Assembly (NCBI GenBank): GCA_029202545.1
Contig: CP119311.1
Location: 124,001 to 188,000, forward strand
Reading direction: 5' to 3'
From: Candidatus Pseudobacter hemicellulosilyticus
GTDB lineage: Bacteria > Bacteroidota > Bacteroidia > Chitinophagales > Chitinophagaceae
Length of the DNA stretch: 64,000 nt
A program made the position numbers and the translations under genes. Positions 1 through 8,378 of the stretch are shown piece by piece. Position 1 is the stretch's first letter. Each line of letters begins with the position of its first letter. Under the pieces are notes generated by a model. That model ran no database searches, was not told where the DNA came from, and worked only from the letters and a program-made list of their open reading frames with translations.

Positions 1-1501
1 TATATCCTTCTCCCTCACTATCGTTCAGACTGGTATTCCAGCCAATGGTGAAGGTCCTGCCGGGCTGCCGGAACCGGTGACGGAAGAGCAGGTTATTGGA
101 AAAACTGCCGCCATCACGTTCATTATTGCGGAGGCTGCTGCGACTGATAGCCTTATAGTTGAACTTGGGACTGAGGGCCTGCGTAATGGAAGAGTCCGTA
201 CTGACAGACTCCGACTGCTGCAGGTTGAAATTGGGCGTGATCAGCAGAGAGTTCATACTATCTATCAGGTATTCCAGCCGGAACTGCATGCGGTGATTGG
301 TGCTGTTATTCTTTGTATAGCTTTCACTGTTCACCTGCGAGGTACTGTCGTTGGCAAAGAAATTCTGCCGGTAACTGTTACTCCTGCTTTCGTTGTTATT
401 ACCTGAGATAAAATAACTGCCGGCAAACAGCAGTTTGGGGCTCCACTCATCCTGGTAATTGGCGCCTACGCTCCAGGAGCGGGTATTGCCGTTCCCGGCA
501 TTGCCACCGCTGTTGAAGGCACGGTTGCCACCTCCGCCGCCACCGCCTCTTCCACCACCGCCACCACCACGGCCTCCACCTCCTCCGCCGCCGCTGAATC
601 CACCTCCACTGAAGCCGCCCATACCACCCATATTACCGATCAGGTCGTTGGCTGTAAAGCCCAGCCTGTTGATATTATTGGCGCTGGCCACTACGGACAT
701 TCGTTGCTGGTTATTGAACATATTGGCGGAGAGACTGCCTGCGTACAGGTCTTCCGTTCCTGCGCCCACGGTAGCCCGGCCGAACACTCCCTTACGACGG
801 TCTTTTTTCAGTTTGATATTGATGGTGCGCTGGCGGCTGCCGTCATCAATGCGGGTGAATTTGGCCTGGTCGCTCATATCATCAAAGACCTGTACTGCTT
901 CTATCATTTCAGCAGTGAGGTTCTTGGTGGCTATTTTAGGATCGGTGCCAAAAAATTCCTTGCCATCTACATAGATCTTGGGAATATCCTCCCCCTGCGA
1001 GGTGATATTGCCGTCCTTGTCCACTTCCATGCCGGGCAGTTTTTTGAGCAGGTCTTCCAGGGTGGCGTTGGGTTTGGTCTTAAAGGCGCTGGCGCGGAAT
1101 TCTACGGTATCTTTCTTGATAGTGATGGGGGGCACAGTCACAATCACACTGGCCAGCATGGAGGTGTCGGGCTTCATTTTGATGGTATCCAGTCGCAGTT
1201 CCGGTTTGGAAGCGGTAATAGATAAATGCCGGATGACCTCGCTGTAGCCTGTAAAAGTGATGCCGAATATAAAAGTGCCGCCGGGGATATTTTTGATCTC
1301 GAAACCGCCCAGTTTGTCGGCTATGGCGAAGCCCACGGTAGTGGAATCGTCCAGGGTCATGATGGTGACGGTAGCGCCGGTAAGGGGCTGGTTATTGGTG
1401 CTGTCCACCACTTTTCCCTGGATGGAGCCTGATGGCTTGTTCTGCGCCATGGCGGACGAGAGGATCAGTAAAAGGATAAGGACCAGGGAGAGTTGTTTCA
1501 T
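1..1501 (-). CDS. Outer-membrane beta-barrel (TonB-receptor-like) protein, C-terminus outside window
   Basis: The reading frame opens at the ATG whose complement ends at 1501 and stays open to the window edge, so about 500 N-terminal residues are present and the C-terminus is missing. It begins with a signal peptide (MKQLSLVLILL, cleavage near SSAMAQ), then a carboxypeptidase-regulatory-like beta-sandwich (SIQGKVVDS..., residues about 27-100). A plug-like region follows with LEDLLKKLPGMEVDKDG and a KIYVDGKEFFG stretch, typical of the Bacteroidota outer membrane beta-barrel protein family (OMP_b-brl_3 type). After a conserved SANMFNNQQRM segment comes a tract of almost pure glycine broken by arginine (about residues 287-325), then the start of the barrel. 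Such proteins sit in the outer membrane; the substrate cannot be inferred. No partner gene is visible upstream. Confidence 0.85.
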   Translation of the reverse strand, partial: MKQLSLVLILLLILSSAMAQNKPSGSIQGKVVDSTNNQPLTGATVTIMTLDDSTTVGFAIADKLGGFEIKNIPGGTFIFGITFTGYSEVIRHLSITASKPELRLDTIKMKPDTSMLASVIVTVPPITIKKDTVEFRASAFKTKPNATLEDLLKKLPGMEVDKDGNITSQGEDIPKIYVDGKEFFGTDPKIATKNLTAEMIEAVQVFDDMSDQAKFTRIDDGSRQRTINIKLKKDRRKGVFGRATVGAGTEDLYAGSLSANMFNNQQRMSVVASANNINRLGFTANDLIGNMGGMGGFSGGGFSGGGGGGGRGGGGGGRGGGGGGGNRAFNSGGNAGNGNTRSWSVGANYQDEWSPKLLFAGSYFISGNNNESRSNSYRQNFFANDSTSQVNSESYTKNNSTNHRMQFRLEYLIDSMNSLLITPNFNLQQSESVSTDSSITQALSPKFNYKAISRSSLRNNERDGGSFSNNLLFRHRFRQPGRTFTIGWNTSLNDSEGEGY

Positions 1502-1806
1502 GCAGGGGCTTTTTAAGCGTTTTTTAATGCTATCCCCTGTTTGACGCCGGATTATTCCCAAACCCGCTGCTGACGGCCGGTAAATTAGATAAACGGGCTG
1601 TTTGGCCCGACAGGCGGCCGAACTTGTCCTGTGAACCAGGAAGAAACAGCCGCTGTCTTACCTGTTCAACCATTGATCATCTCCCCATCCGGTTTTCAGG
1701 CTTCCCGGCCCTTTCCGGAACAGCGGCGACGGCCATAAAAAATCCCGGTTGACCGAAGGCCGTAACAGGGCCTTGGATCAACCGGGAAAATTATCAGTAG
1801 CTTATT
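1502..1806. other. Intergenic region between the beta-barrel gene and the SnoaL-like gene
   Basis: This gap of about 300 bases must hold the promoter of the minus-strand beta-barrel gene on its left and holds the terminator of the minus-strand SnoaL-like gene on its right (separate entry). I see no convincing open frame, RNA gene or repeat otherwise. Confidence 0.6.
1737..1787 (-). terminator. Rho-independent terminator of the SnoaL-like gene
   Basis: Arms of about 19 bases (1743-1761 and 1769-1787, two mismatches; outer core TCCCGGTTGA/TCAACCGGGA) form a hairpin. Read on the minus strand it is followed by a run of T (complement of the A-run at 1737-1742). It lies about 20 bases past the stop codon of the minus-strand gene starting at 2250. 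Confidence 0.85.
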
Positions 1807-2250
1807 TTAGTTATTGGTGGGCGATTTAAACGCCTGCCGGGCAATCAGCTTCCAATGCTTATGCTGCTTTTGCCATACGAGCAAAATGCCCAGGCTTACG
1901 GTGCCGGGTTTACCGCCGTCATTGGTAGTGGCGTTCAGTTTGTGGCGTACCAGGGCCGTATTGCCAATCACGGTAATGCTCTGGTCGCTCAGTTCCAGGG
2001 TCACAAAGTCCGACTGTCCGCTGGCGATTGTTTCCACAAAACTGTGCTTGTCTTCCATTTTACCGCTGGAATGGCCATAGGTCAGTTCCGGGGCGGCCAG
2101 GGAATCCAGCGCTCCCCTGTTGCCATCCAGCATGGCTTTGCGCAGGGCTTCCACGGCGGCGGCTACGGCCTGTTCGTCTTTGGATTGGGCTAATAAAGTT
2201 GTACTGAGCAAAAAAGTAGTGAAGCAAAGGGCCAGCATTTTCGTGTACAT
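1807..2250 (-). CDS. Secreted SnoaL/DUF4440-like (NTF2-fold) protein
   Basis: The ATG at 2250 (MYTKMLALCFTTF) is preferred to a TTG two codons upstream. A signal peptide ends near LLAQ, followed by about 125 residues with the layout of the SnoaL-like/DUF4440 NTF2-fold family: an N-terminal helix (DEQAVAAAVEALRKAMLDGN), LTYGHSSGKMEDKHSFVETI, and C-terminal strands ending in W-KLIARQAF. In this family the cone-shaped barrel binds small ligands or acts as a minimal enzyme; no catalytic assignment is possible here. The protein is probably periplasmic. It stands alone with its own terminator. The family assignment rests on overall pattern only. Confidence 0.75.
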   Translation of the reverse strand: MYTKMLALCFTTFLLSTTLLAQSKDEQAVAAAVEALRKAMLDGNRGALDSLAAPELTYGHSSGKMEDKHSFVETIASGQSDFVTLELSDQSITVIGNTALVRHKLNATTNDGGKPGTVSLGILLVWQKQHKHWKLIARQAFKSPTNN

Positions 2251-2372
2251 AGACAAAACTTCTATAAGTGATCAATAGAGACCTAAGTTACAGATTTCCT
2301 CCTGCAAACAAGCCAGCTTTGAAGCAAATCAGCAAGGGCAGACAGCCCAGCCGGCTTACCCCGCTATTATGG

Positions 2373-2925
2373 TTACGGCATGCCTTCCTTCAAAGACGTC
2401 TTGGCATCAATGATAAAAATTTGATTGTCGATTTCGGAGGGAGCAACCTCTACAGTAGTGCTTTCCATGGAAAACTGCTCAAAGGCAAAAGTCATTTTCA
2501 GGGGCACAGCACCTGCCTGGGCAGCCAGAAATGCCCAATGGCCAAATTTGTGCTGCTTGAATTTTTCTTTATCGCAGGTAAACTGCTTACTGTAGTACAA
2601 ACTGTTTGAACCGGATAGTATTTTCATCGCCAGGGCATCACAGCCACTGTTGCTGCATTGCTTTTGATCTCATAACTCAATACACTATCAGGATAAAGGG
2701 AAGCACCAAACCAGTACAGCGTATCTGAGCGCCGATTCTCATTATGGATCCTGTTGGTTAGGTAATCATACAACTGAAACTCCACCGACTGTCCCTTTGC
2801 CAAAGACCTATAATCCCCTCCTGATCAATTACTCCAGTTTTGATCCCAGCAATCCGGGGATTGGACGGCGAGATTCGAATTTTAAGCCATTTCCCACTAA
2901 ATATCAAGTAATTAAAAGTAGAAAA
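2373..2925 (-). pseudogene. Decayed coding remnant with two apparent frameshifts, function unknown
   Basis: Three minus-strand segments in different frames follow each other with protein-like composition. From about 2924 the frame reads YLIFSGKWLKIRISPS and on to GVIDQEG. Near 2812-2822, at a G-rich run, it must shift to continue as SLAKGQSVEFQLYDYLTN through DTLYWFGASLYPDSVLSYEI. Near 2630-2655 it must shift again to continue as DALAMKILSGSNSLYYSK and end at 2373 (KTSLKEGMP). An ORF taken only from the ATG at 2627 would be the last 84 residues of this chain. I do not recognise the family. It flanks the defence island on its outer side and could be a gene broken by insertion or decay. Two sequencing errors would be the alternative explanation. 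Confidence 0.55.
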
Positions 2926-2949
2926 TCCGGTGGCTCTCCGATTTACCCG

Positions 2950-3278
2950 CTCTAATAGAAGCTAAATTCGCAAGGAAGAATGGTAACGAAATTTTGGCAG
3001 TAGCAACTAATTTACCTTACAAAATGACACTTTTGCCGAATCTATGGCAGCTAACGACAAATCCCGGAACCTGTAAATAGCAATTATGGCAGTCTAATGC
3101 TGTATTTTTGACCGCGCTCTTCGAAGGCAGACAAACTAATAAGCAGATATTCAATACGTTAACGAATAGACTAAAGACGAACATTAACATAGCATTAATT
3201 GGGGCAAGTATTTTGTCGTCCAGCTTACAGGCTATGTTGGCCTTTTTCACGCCACCCGTGATACCGCAGAGCGAATGA
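2950..3278 (+). pseudogene. Possible gene remnant upstream of the CBASS operon
   Basis: On the plus strand a frame with coding-like composition runs from about 2950 (LIEAKFARKNGNEILAV, then LPYKMTLLPNLW), meets a TAG near 3076-3078, and continues in the same frame (FLTALFEGRQTNKQIFNTL, then a hydrophobic helix ALIGASILSSSLQAMLAFF) to a TGA at 3276-3278. The last part could be read as a 56-residue ORF from a TTG at 3108. It is not recognisable as a known family. It may be the end of a broken membrane-associated gene that once preceded cap4, or chance. A weak promoter-like pair for cap4 lies inside it. Confidence 0.3.
3212..3240 (+). promoter_or_regulatory. Candidate promoter of the CBASS operon
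   Basis: TTTG at 3212-3215 and TATGTTGG at 3233-3240, 17 bases apart, resemble the Bacteroidota primary sigma pattern (TTTG, then TAnnTTTG) with one mismatch in the second box. This would start transcription about 70 bases before the cap4 ATG at 3316. Pattern match only. Confidence 0.3.
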
Positions 3279-3315
3279 TTTGAAAGGAAAGGAGAAGTAA
3301 AGGGGTTGGAATAAA

Positions 3316-4854
3316 ATGTATAGAATGGATAGTGTTATCGCACTCCAAGCGGGGCTTGATTTTCAAGGCAGTTTTTTCTGGTTCCAGGCGGCAAAGCTGC
3401 GTATGGCTCACACTAAGGTGGCGAAAATTCAGTGGGAATCTACCAGTACGGTAGAAGGTTTTGATGATGTTGTCGTCCATTATGATCCAGGAACGCTGGC
3501 AGGCGCCAATCTGATTCGCAAAGATGGTTACCAGGTGAAATATCACGTCGATCATAAGCGGCAGTTTACCTGTGCTGCACTTATTGACCCGAGTTTTATT
3601 GGGACTAAAGATGCAACCATACTAAATCGCCTCTACAACGCCTATCTGAAGGACAATAATGTGAGTTCACACACCCGGCTGTGGATGGTTAACTCCTGGG
3701 GACTGGATGCATCTGATGAAATCGGTAAACTACTGGATAACGAAGGCGCTTTTAGAATCGGGGTACTCTTTGACGGAAAAGCAGACACGACTAAATACGG
3801 TAGGATTCGTAAGTCGTGGCGCGATCACTTAGGGATCACCGACGATGACATCCTAAAAAAAGTATTGTTACCGTTGCGTATTGATCACAGCTACGACTCA
3901 CAATCTAAACTCAACGAAAAACTCAGTTTAAGTTTACTTGCCGCCAAATTACAGCCTTTAGAAGGCGATAAACATATCAATCCATATTCAGACCTGATAA
4001 AGAAACTTCATGCTGCAGGCATTACTGAATTTGATGTTAGCAAATTCTCTGAGATTTGTACCAGGGAAGGACTGTACTTACCGGATGGGGAGGCCCAGGT
4101 TGAGGACGTTCACCGTATTGGAGTGCGCAGTTTTAAATCTGGAGCAGAAACCCTCCATTTGGAGGTAGTCGACATTTTATGCCTTCTGAATAGCTTTACC
4201 GGCAGATTTCTAAATGAAGGCAACAACTGGGATCAAATTCACGCGCTATTGGTTCCCTTTGCTGAAAAAGCTACCGCGACTAAGAAAATTATTGAGTTGC
4301 ATCTTGATACTCATCTTTCCGTCGCCTTTACACTGGGCTACTATTTAACACCTAAAACCGGTGCCGTTGTCCGGGTTGTTCAAAAAACACCAGCCGGCAA
4401 AATGACATGGTCTCCTGATCCCGCGCAGCTCAGTTCACCTGCCACCAACAATTGGGTTGGCGAATGCACTACATTAAATCCAAGCGGAAATGATATTGTT
4501 GTATCAATAAGTGCTACTCATGATATAAAGGCGGTAATTGAGAATTTTGTTATGGATAATTTGCAGGAAGTTGCCGCTGTATTATCTTATTCCTTACCTA
4601 CTCCATCTAATTCCGCCTTCCGGGATGGTAGCCACGTTGTGGCATCAATTTATGAGCTGGTGGGATTAATCAGAAAAGAACAGGCAAAAATCAAAGGAGT
4701 CGGCAAAGTACACATATTCATGGCCGCTCCAAACGCCTTCTCGTTCTATTTGGGCCAACATGCCCATCCGCTCGGAAGTCTCACCTTGTATGAATATGAC
4801 TTCCACCGGCTACGAGATGGCAGTTACCATCCTGCAATTACTCTACCGATGTAA
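3316..4854 (+). CDS. cap4: CBASS effector Cap4: DUF4297-like nuclease fused to a SAVED sensor domain
   Basis: The 512-residue protein has the two-domain plan of Cap4. The N-terminal part carries a DUF4297-like PD-(D/E)xK signature: GLDFQGSFFWFQAAKL (14-28), EGFDDVVV (acidic D50/D51) and GYQVKYHV (Q73, K75). The C-terminal half from about residue 330 (HLSVAFTLGYYL) to the end is a SAVED domain, with the typical final block HIFMAAPNAFSFYLGQ, LGSLTLYEYDF and a proline-containing tail. In characterised systems SAVED binds a cyclic oligonucleotide made by the CD-NTase, and binding activates DNA degradation. It is the first gene of the operon, 11 bases before the CD-NTase. The ATG at 3316 precedes the conserved SVIALQAGLDFQG start of the nuclease domain. 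Family is clear; ligand is inferred. Confidence 0.9.
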   Translation: MYRMDSVIALQAGLDFQGSFFWFQAAKLRMAHTKVAKIQWESTSTVEGFDDVVVHYDPGTLAGANLIRKDGYQVKYHVDHKRQFTCAALIDPSFIGTKDATILNRLYNAYLKDNNVSSHTRLWMVNSWGLDASDEIGKLLDNEGAFRIGVLFDGKADTTKYGRIRKSWRDHLGITDDDILKKVLLPLRIDHSYDSQSKLNEKLSLSLLAAKLQPLEGDKHINPYSDLIKKLHAAGITEFDVSKFSEICTREGLYLPDGEAQVEDVHRIGVRSFKSGAETLHLEVVDILCLLNSFTGRFLNEGNNWDQIHALLVPFAEKATATKKIIELHLDTHLSVAFTLGYYLTPKTGAVVRVVQKTPAGKMTWSPDPAQLSSPATNNWVGECTTLNPSGNDIVVSISATHDIKAVIENFVMDNLQEVAAVLSYSLPTPSNSAFRDGSHVVASIYELVGLIRKEQAKIKGVGKVHIFMAAPNAFSFYLGQHAHPLGSLTLYEYDFHRLRDGSYHPAITLPM

Positions 4855-4865
4855 AAGAACCAAAT

Positions 4866-6023
4866 ATGAATATAGATACACTGTTCAATGATTTCCTCAG
4901 CGATATCAGGCTGACGGAAAACCAACGTAAAGACCTTAAAAAAGGTCACACAACACTTCGTGAAAGACTGGAAGCCGATCCTACTCTTTCTAAAATACTA
5001 ATCTCCACATTCCTTCAAGGGAGTTACAAGCGTGCAACCGCCATCCGGCCAGCCGGTGGAAAACGGGCGGATGTGGACGTAATCGCGGTTACAAATTTGG
5101 ACCGCGAAACGGTTACACCGGATGATGCGATCACCGATTTCATCCCCTTCATGGAAAAACACTATAAAGGAAAGTATCGGGTACAGGGCAGGTCAATTGG
5201 CATAGAATTGTCATACGTTGACCTTGATGTTGTGATCACATCAGCGCCCAGTGAAATTGAAGAGGAAAAGATATATAAGTCAGCAAGTGTGCGCTCCGAA
5301 TTATCGCTGGATGATTTTACACGATCCTATCCCTGGAAACTTTCGGCTGTATGGAATGACGCAGATTTAATAAAAGGGAATACAACGCTCAATGAGGCCA
5401 TACGAAAAGCGCCCGAATGGAAGACGGAACCTCTTTGGATTCCTGACAGGGATGCCCAGTGCTGGACGCAGACAGACCCGTTAGAACAAATCCGTTGGAC
5501 GCAGGACAAAAATCAAAAAACCAGTGGGCACTATGTGAACGTGGTAAAGGCAGTAAAATGGATGAAGCTGGAAAAAATGGCTGATATTAAGCACCCCAAA
5601 GGTTATCCGTTGGAACATATGCTTGGCGATTACTGTCCGGACAATATCACCTCAGTTGGTGAAGGAGTGGTGCTATCGCTTGAAAATTTCATAACAAAAA
5701 CCAAGATGTATCGTTTGCTGAACATTGTGCCTGAATTTCCCGATCGTGGCGTCCCCTCCCACAATGTCTGGAAACGTATCAGTACCGAGGAATTTGCAAC
5801 GTTTTATGATGCCGTAAAAGAACTTGCTAAAACCGCACGCAAAGCATACGATGCTCCAGATCTGGCCGACAAGGTTAAATATTGGAGGGAGCTGTTCGGC
5901 AACAAATTTCCAGAACCTCCAAAGCAGGACAGGGCAAAAAGTTTGAGTGGAACAGGTGGTGACAACGGCGGTTTTTCTGAACGCACTGCCCCATCAATTG
6001 TAGGAGGTAGCCGTTTCGCATGA
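4866..6023 (+). CDS. cdnD: CBASS CD-NTase (cGAS/DncV-like cyclic oligonucleotide synthase), probably clade D
   Basis: The 385-residue protein has the SMODS nucleotidyltransferase core: helix-turn GSYKRATAI (G52, S53), the first metal-binding pair in ADVDV (D69, D71) and the third carboxylate in YVDLDVV (D121). These residues bind Mg2+ and NTPs during synthesis of a cyclic di- or trinucleotide alarm after phage infection. The length and the HYVNVVKAVKWMK segment fit CD-NTases paired with Cap2/Cap3. The tail is a flexible Gly/Ser-rich stretch ending GGSRFA; in type II CBASS, Cap2 joins the CD-NTase C-terminal residue to target lysines, so the exposed small terminal residue fits. Its stop overlaps the Cap2 start (ATGA at 6020-6023). 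Clade D and a trinucleotide product are inferred from pairing with Cap4. Confidence 0.9.
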   Translation: MNIDTLFNDFLSDIRLTENQRKDLKKGHTTLRERLEADPTLSKILISTFLQGSYKRATAIRPAGGKRADVDVIAVTNLDRETVTPDDAITDFIPFMEKHYKGKYRVQGRSIGIELSYVDLDVVITSAPSEIEEEKIYKSASVRSELSLDDFTRSYPWKLSAVWNDADLIKGNTTLNEAIRKAPEWKTEPLWIPDRDAQCWTQTDPLEQIRWTQDKNQKTSGHYVNVVKAVKWMKLEKMADIKHPKGYPLEHMLGDYCPDNITSVGEGVVLSLENFITKTKMYRLLNIVPEFPDRGVPSHNVWKRISTEEFATFYDAVKELAKTARKAYDAPDLADKVKYWRELFGNKFPEPPKQDRAKSLSGTGGDNGGFSERTAPSIVGGSRFA

Positions 6024-7813
6024 GCAGGGAAATCTCCGCATTGCTGCGCCAGGCAAGACGTCATATATTAAATATTCCTGGCGTGGAGATTTTAGAAGAT
6101 CTTACCTGGTCACCCGCCAAAAGCAGGTGGACACTGCATTTTCAAGTGGAATGCAGTAATTATCAACCAACCGGGCTTATACCCGCGTCTACCAGATGGT
6201 ACGCGCTTATAAGCCCGGACTACCCCCACGGTGAAGTATCCATATTTCCGGCGGTTGAAGGGGGTATTACTGCTACGTTTCAACACCAGCTGCTAAACCG
6301 CGCCATTAAAGGCTGTCCCTGGACTGCAGGTGAAATCTGCGTTGAAACAAGTACAAATAATTGGGGCCGGAATGAGTTTAAGGATCAACCCACTGATCCG
6401 GAGTTGCGTTTGTCGTGGTATATACAACGTTCCGTTGATTGGCTTACCGCTGCGGCCACTGGTAAGCTCGCCATTCCAGGCGAACCATTTGAAATGCCTC
6501 AAATTCCTGTCGCCGTTCGCAGTATGATAGTGTTTAATGAGGATGACACAACTTTCCAATGGTGGCAGCAACAACAAATCCGAGTTGGACACTTTGAAAT
6601 AAAATCGATACCTGGAATTACTGATACGTTTGCAACAATCTCGTTTAGCTGTGATAAACAGCTACTTGAGCACAAATGGGGTAAAAATATTCAGGAATGC
6701 AAAGGCATCAAGTATCAAGGTATATGGGTGATGCTCAATGCAATACCCGTACTGGAACCTTGGGAAATGCCCACTTCATGGGGTCAACTTTTTGCTTTTC
6801 TTCAGAATAACCAAATTGCCCTACAAGAAATTCTTCAATCGTTCCTTAAAAAAAACGCGAGCAAAGAATTTGACGTAGTGGCTTTAGGCTTCCCAATTTC
6901 GCTTACCGCTGGGCAACCTGCTGTTCAAATTAAATGGCTATTTGCGCAGTTACCTACCATAAGATTAAAGAACGGGTTTAGGAATAATGAGTCGAAGAAT
7001 TTACAGAAAGCTCGGATGTGGTTTGGCAAAGATGTCAAAATTGCTTGGACGTTTTCTGAAAACTGGAATAAACTTCAAATTTCTTCACGAGGACTACTTC
7101 ATGAGGTATTGCAGCAGGCAAATCTACTTTTGGTTGGTGCGGGTGCGGTAGGATCTCTTATGGCAGATATTCTGGCGAGACTTGGCTGTGAAAATATCAC
7201 TATTGTAGACTCAGAAAGCGTAGGAGTGGGTAATTTGTCGAGACATTCCCTCGGCCTTAATAGTGTAAGACTGAATAAGGCAGAAATGGTCGCTAAGAAG
7301 CTAAATAACATTTTCCCTTTCATAAATGCGACCGCTTACGATGATAGTATTGAAACGCTTATCAACCGGGGAAATGCTGCTTTAAGCCGGGCGGACATTA
7401 TTATTGATTTGACCGGTGAAGACGAGGTGATTAGCCAACTTAGTAGCCATTTCTCCGGTTCAGCAAAGCCCGTTGTTTCAATTTCGCTGGGTCTGAACGC
7501 TAAGCGGCTGTATTGTTTCGTTGCAAGGCCAGGTGAGAACGACGACGTTAGTGAAACGTTCTTCCGGTTGGTATCCCCGTGGTTGTCCAAAGATAAAGAA
7601 GGCAATAAAGGAAGTAGTTTAATTAGAGAAGAAATTGGATGTTGGCATCCTATCTTTCCAGCTCGGTTAGATGATATTTCTCAATTGCTAAATACAATAG
7701 TGAGACCTCTTGAATTGGTTTTAACAGAAAAAATAAACTGTAAGCTAATTATAGCCGAAAGAGTGGCCGATGCAGATGAAGTCCCAACTGGAATAACGAT
7801 TAAATACGAATAA
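6020..7813 (+). CDS. cap2: CBASS Cap2: E2-E1 ubiquitin-transfer-like fusion
   Basis: This 597-residue protein contains both enzymes of a minimal ubiquitin-like conjugation pathway. Residues 1-160 resemble an E2 fold, with a probable catalytic cysteine C107 in GEICVET (C99 is nearby). A linker of about 200 residues leads to an E1/ThiF adenylation domain with LLLVGAGAVGSLMAD (nucleotide loop), ITIVDSESVGVGNLSRH and NKAEMVAKKLN. The candidate E1 cysteine is C541 in IGCWHPIFP. Both positions lie close to the reported active-site cysteines of Enterobacter cloacae Cap2 (E2 near 109, E1 near 548). The protein conjugates the CD-NTase C-terminus to cellular targets and so primes cyclic-nucleotide synthesis. 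It overlaps the CD-NTase by 4 bases and ends 2 bases before the Cap3 start. Confidence 0.92.
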   Translation: MSREISALLRQARRHILNIPGVEILEDLTWSPAKSRWTLHFQVECSNYQPTGLIPASTRWYALISPDYPHGEVSIFPAVEGGITATFQHQLLNRAIKGCPWTAGEICVETSTNNWGRNEFKDQPTDPELRLSWYIQRSVDWLTAAATGKLAIPGEPFEMPQIPVAVRSMIVFNEDDTTFQWWQQQQIRVGHFEIKSIPGITDTFATISFSCDKQLLEHKWGKNIQECKGIKYQGIWVMLNAIPVLEPWEMPTSWGQLFAFLQNNQIALQEILQSFLKKNASKEFDVVALGFPISLTAGQPAVQIKWLFAQLPTIRLKNGFRNNESKNLQKARMWFGKDVKIAWTFSENWNKLQISSRGLLHEVLQQANLLLVGAGAVGSLMADILARLGCENITIVDSESVGVGNLSRHSLGLNSVRLNKAEMVAKKLNNIFPFINATAYDDSIETLINRGNAALSRADIIIDLTGEDEVISQLSSHFSGSAKPVVSISLGLNAKRLYCFVARPGENDDVSETFFRLVSPWLSKDKEGNKGSSLIREEIGCWHPIFPARLDDISQLLNTIVRPLELVLTEKINCKLIIAERVADADEVPTGITIKYE

Positions 7814-7815
7814 TC

Positions 7816-8319
7816 TTGCAATCAATTTATCAGTCCAGTGACAAAAAACTGAACGTTGAAATCCCCTTTGACATTATTGAAGCCATTAAGCAGTATTCCG
7901 ATACCGCTGGCCGAAACGAGACAGGCGGCATCCTGATAGGTAATTATAATAATTCACATGACACTGCCCAAATCAAGAATGTCACTGGTCCGCCCGCCGA
8001 TTCCAAAAGCGGCCGGAATTGGTTTTATCGTGGCCTAAAGAATTTACAGACTAAATTGAATGAGTATTGGAATAAGAAACAGTACTACCTTGGTGAGTGG
8101 CACTACCACCCGTATTCTTCACCATCCCCAAGTACAGTTGATACATCGCAAATGTTCAAGATCGCCATAAGCTCTGACTATCGATGCCCCGAGCCTGTGA
8201 TGTTAATTATTGGTGGCTCACGAGGCAAATATCAAATTGCTGTATTTGTTTTTGTTCGCTCTGACCGAATGATTGAATTGAAAATGCTTCCGCAAGTAAG
8301 TCACAACAAATCAGAATAA
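7816..8319 (+). CDS. cap3: CBASS Cap3: JAB/JAMM isopeptidase
   Basis: The 167-residue protein has a complete JAMM zinc-protease signature: E35 in NETGGIL, then HxH (H96, H98 in GEWHYHPY), seven residues, S106 and D109 in PSTVD. In type II CBASS it cleaves the CD-NTase-target conjugates made by Cap2 and limits activation. No ATG is available at the right place; the frame most plausibly starts at the TTG at 7816, two bases after the Cap2 stop, which points to translational coupling. It is the last gene of the operon. No clear terminator was seen in the following 130 bases. Confidence 0.92.
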   Translation: MQSIYQSSDKKLNVEIPFDIIEAIKQYSDTAGRNETGGILIGNYNNSHDTAQIKNVTGPPADSKSGRNWFYRGLKNLQTKLNEYWNKKQYYLGEWHYHPYSSPSPSTVDTSQMFKIAISSDYRCPEPVMLIIGGSRGKYQIAVFVFVRSDRMIELKMLPQVSHNKSE

Positions 8320-8378
8320 GCTCCTACTCTATCCGATAATAATCAATTAGTTACGCCTTGTTTGCAAATTAGCACCAT

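Noticed and set aside
459..974. Plus-strand frame with a long proline run
   Set aside because: It is the antisense reading of the Gly/Arg tract in the minus-strand receptor gene; the remainder has no protein-like pattern.
3017..3250. Minus-strand 77-residue frame
   Set aside because: Opposite the plus-strand remnant upstream of cap4; Cys-rich mixed composition and no ribosome binding or conserved motif.
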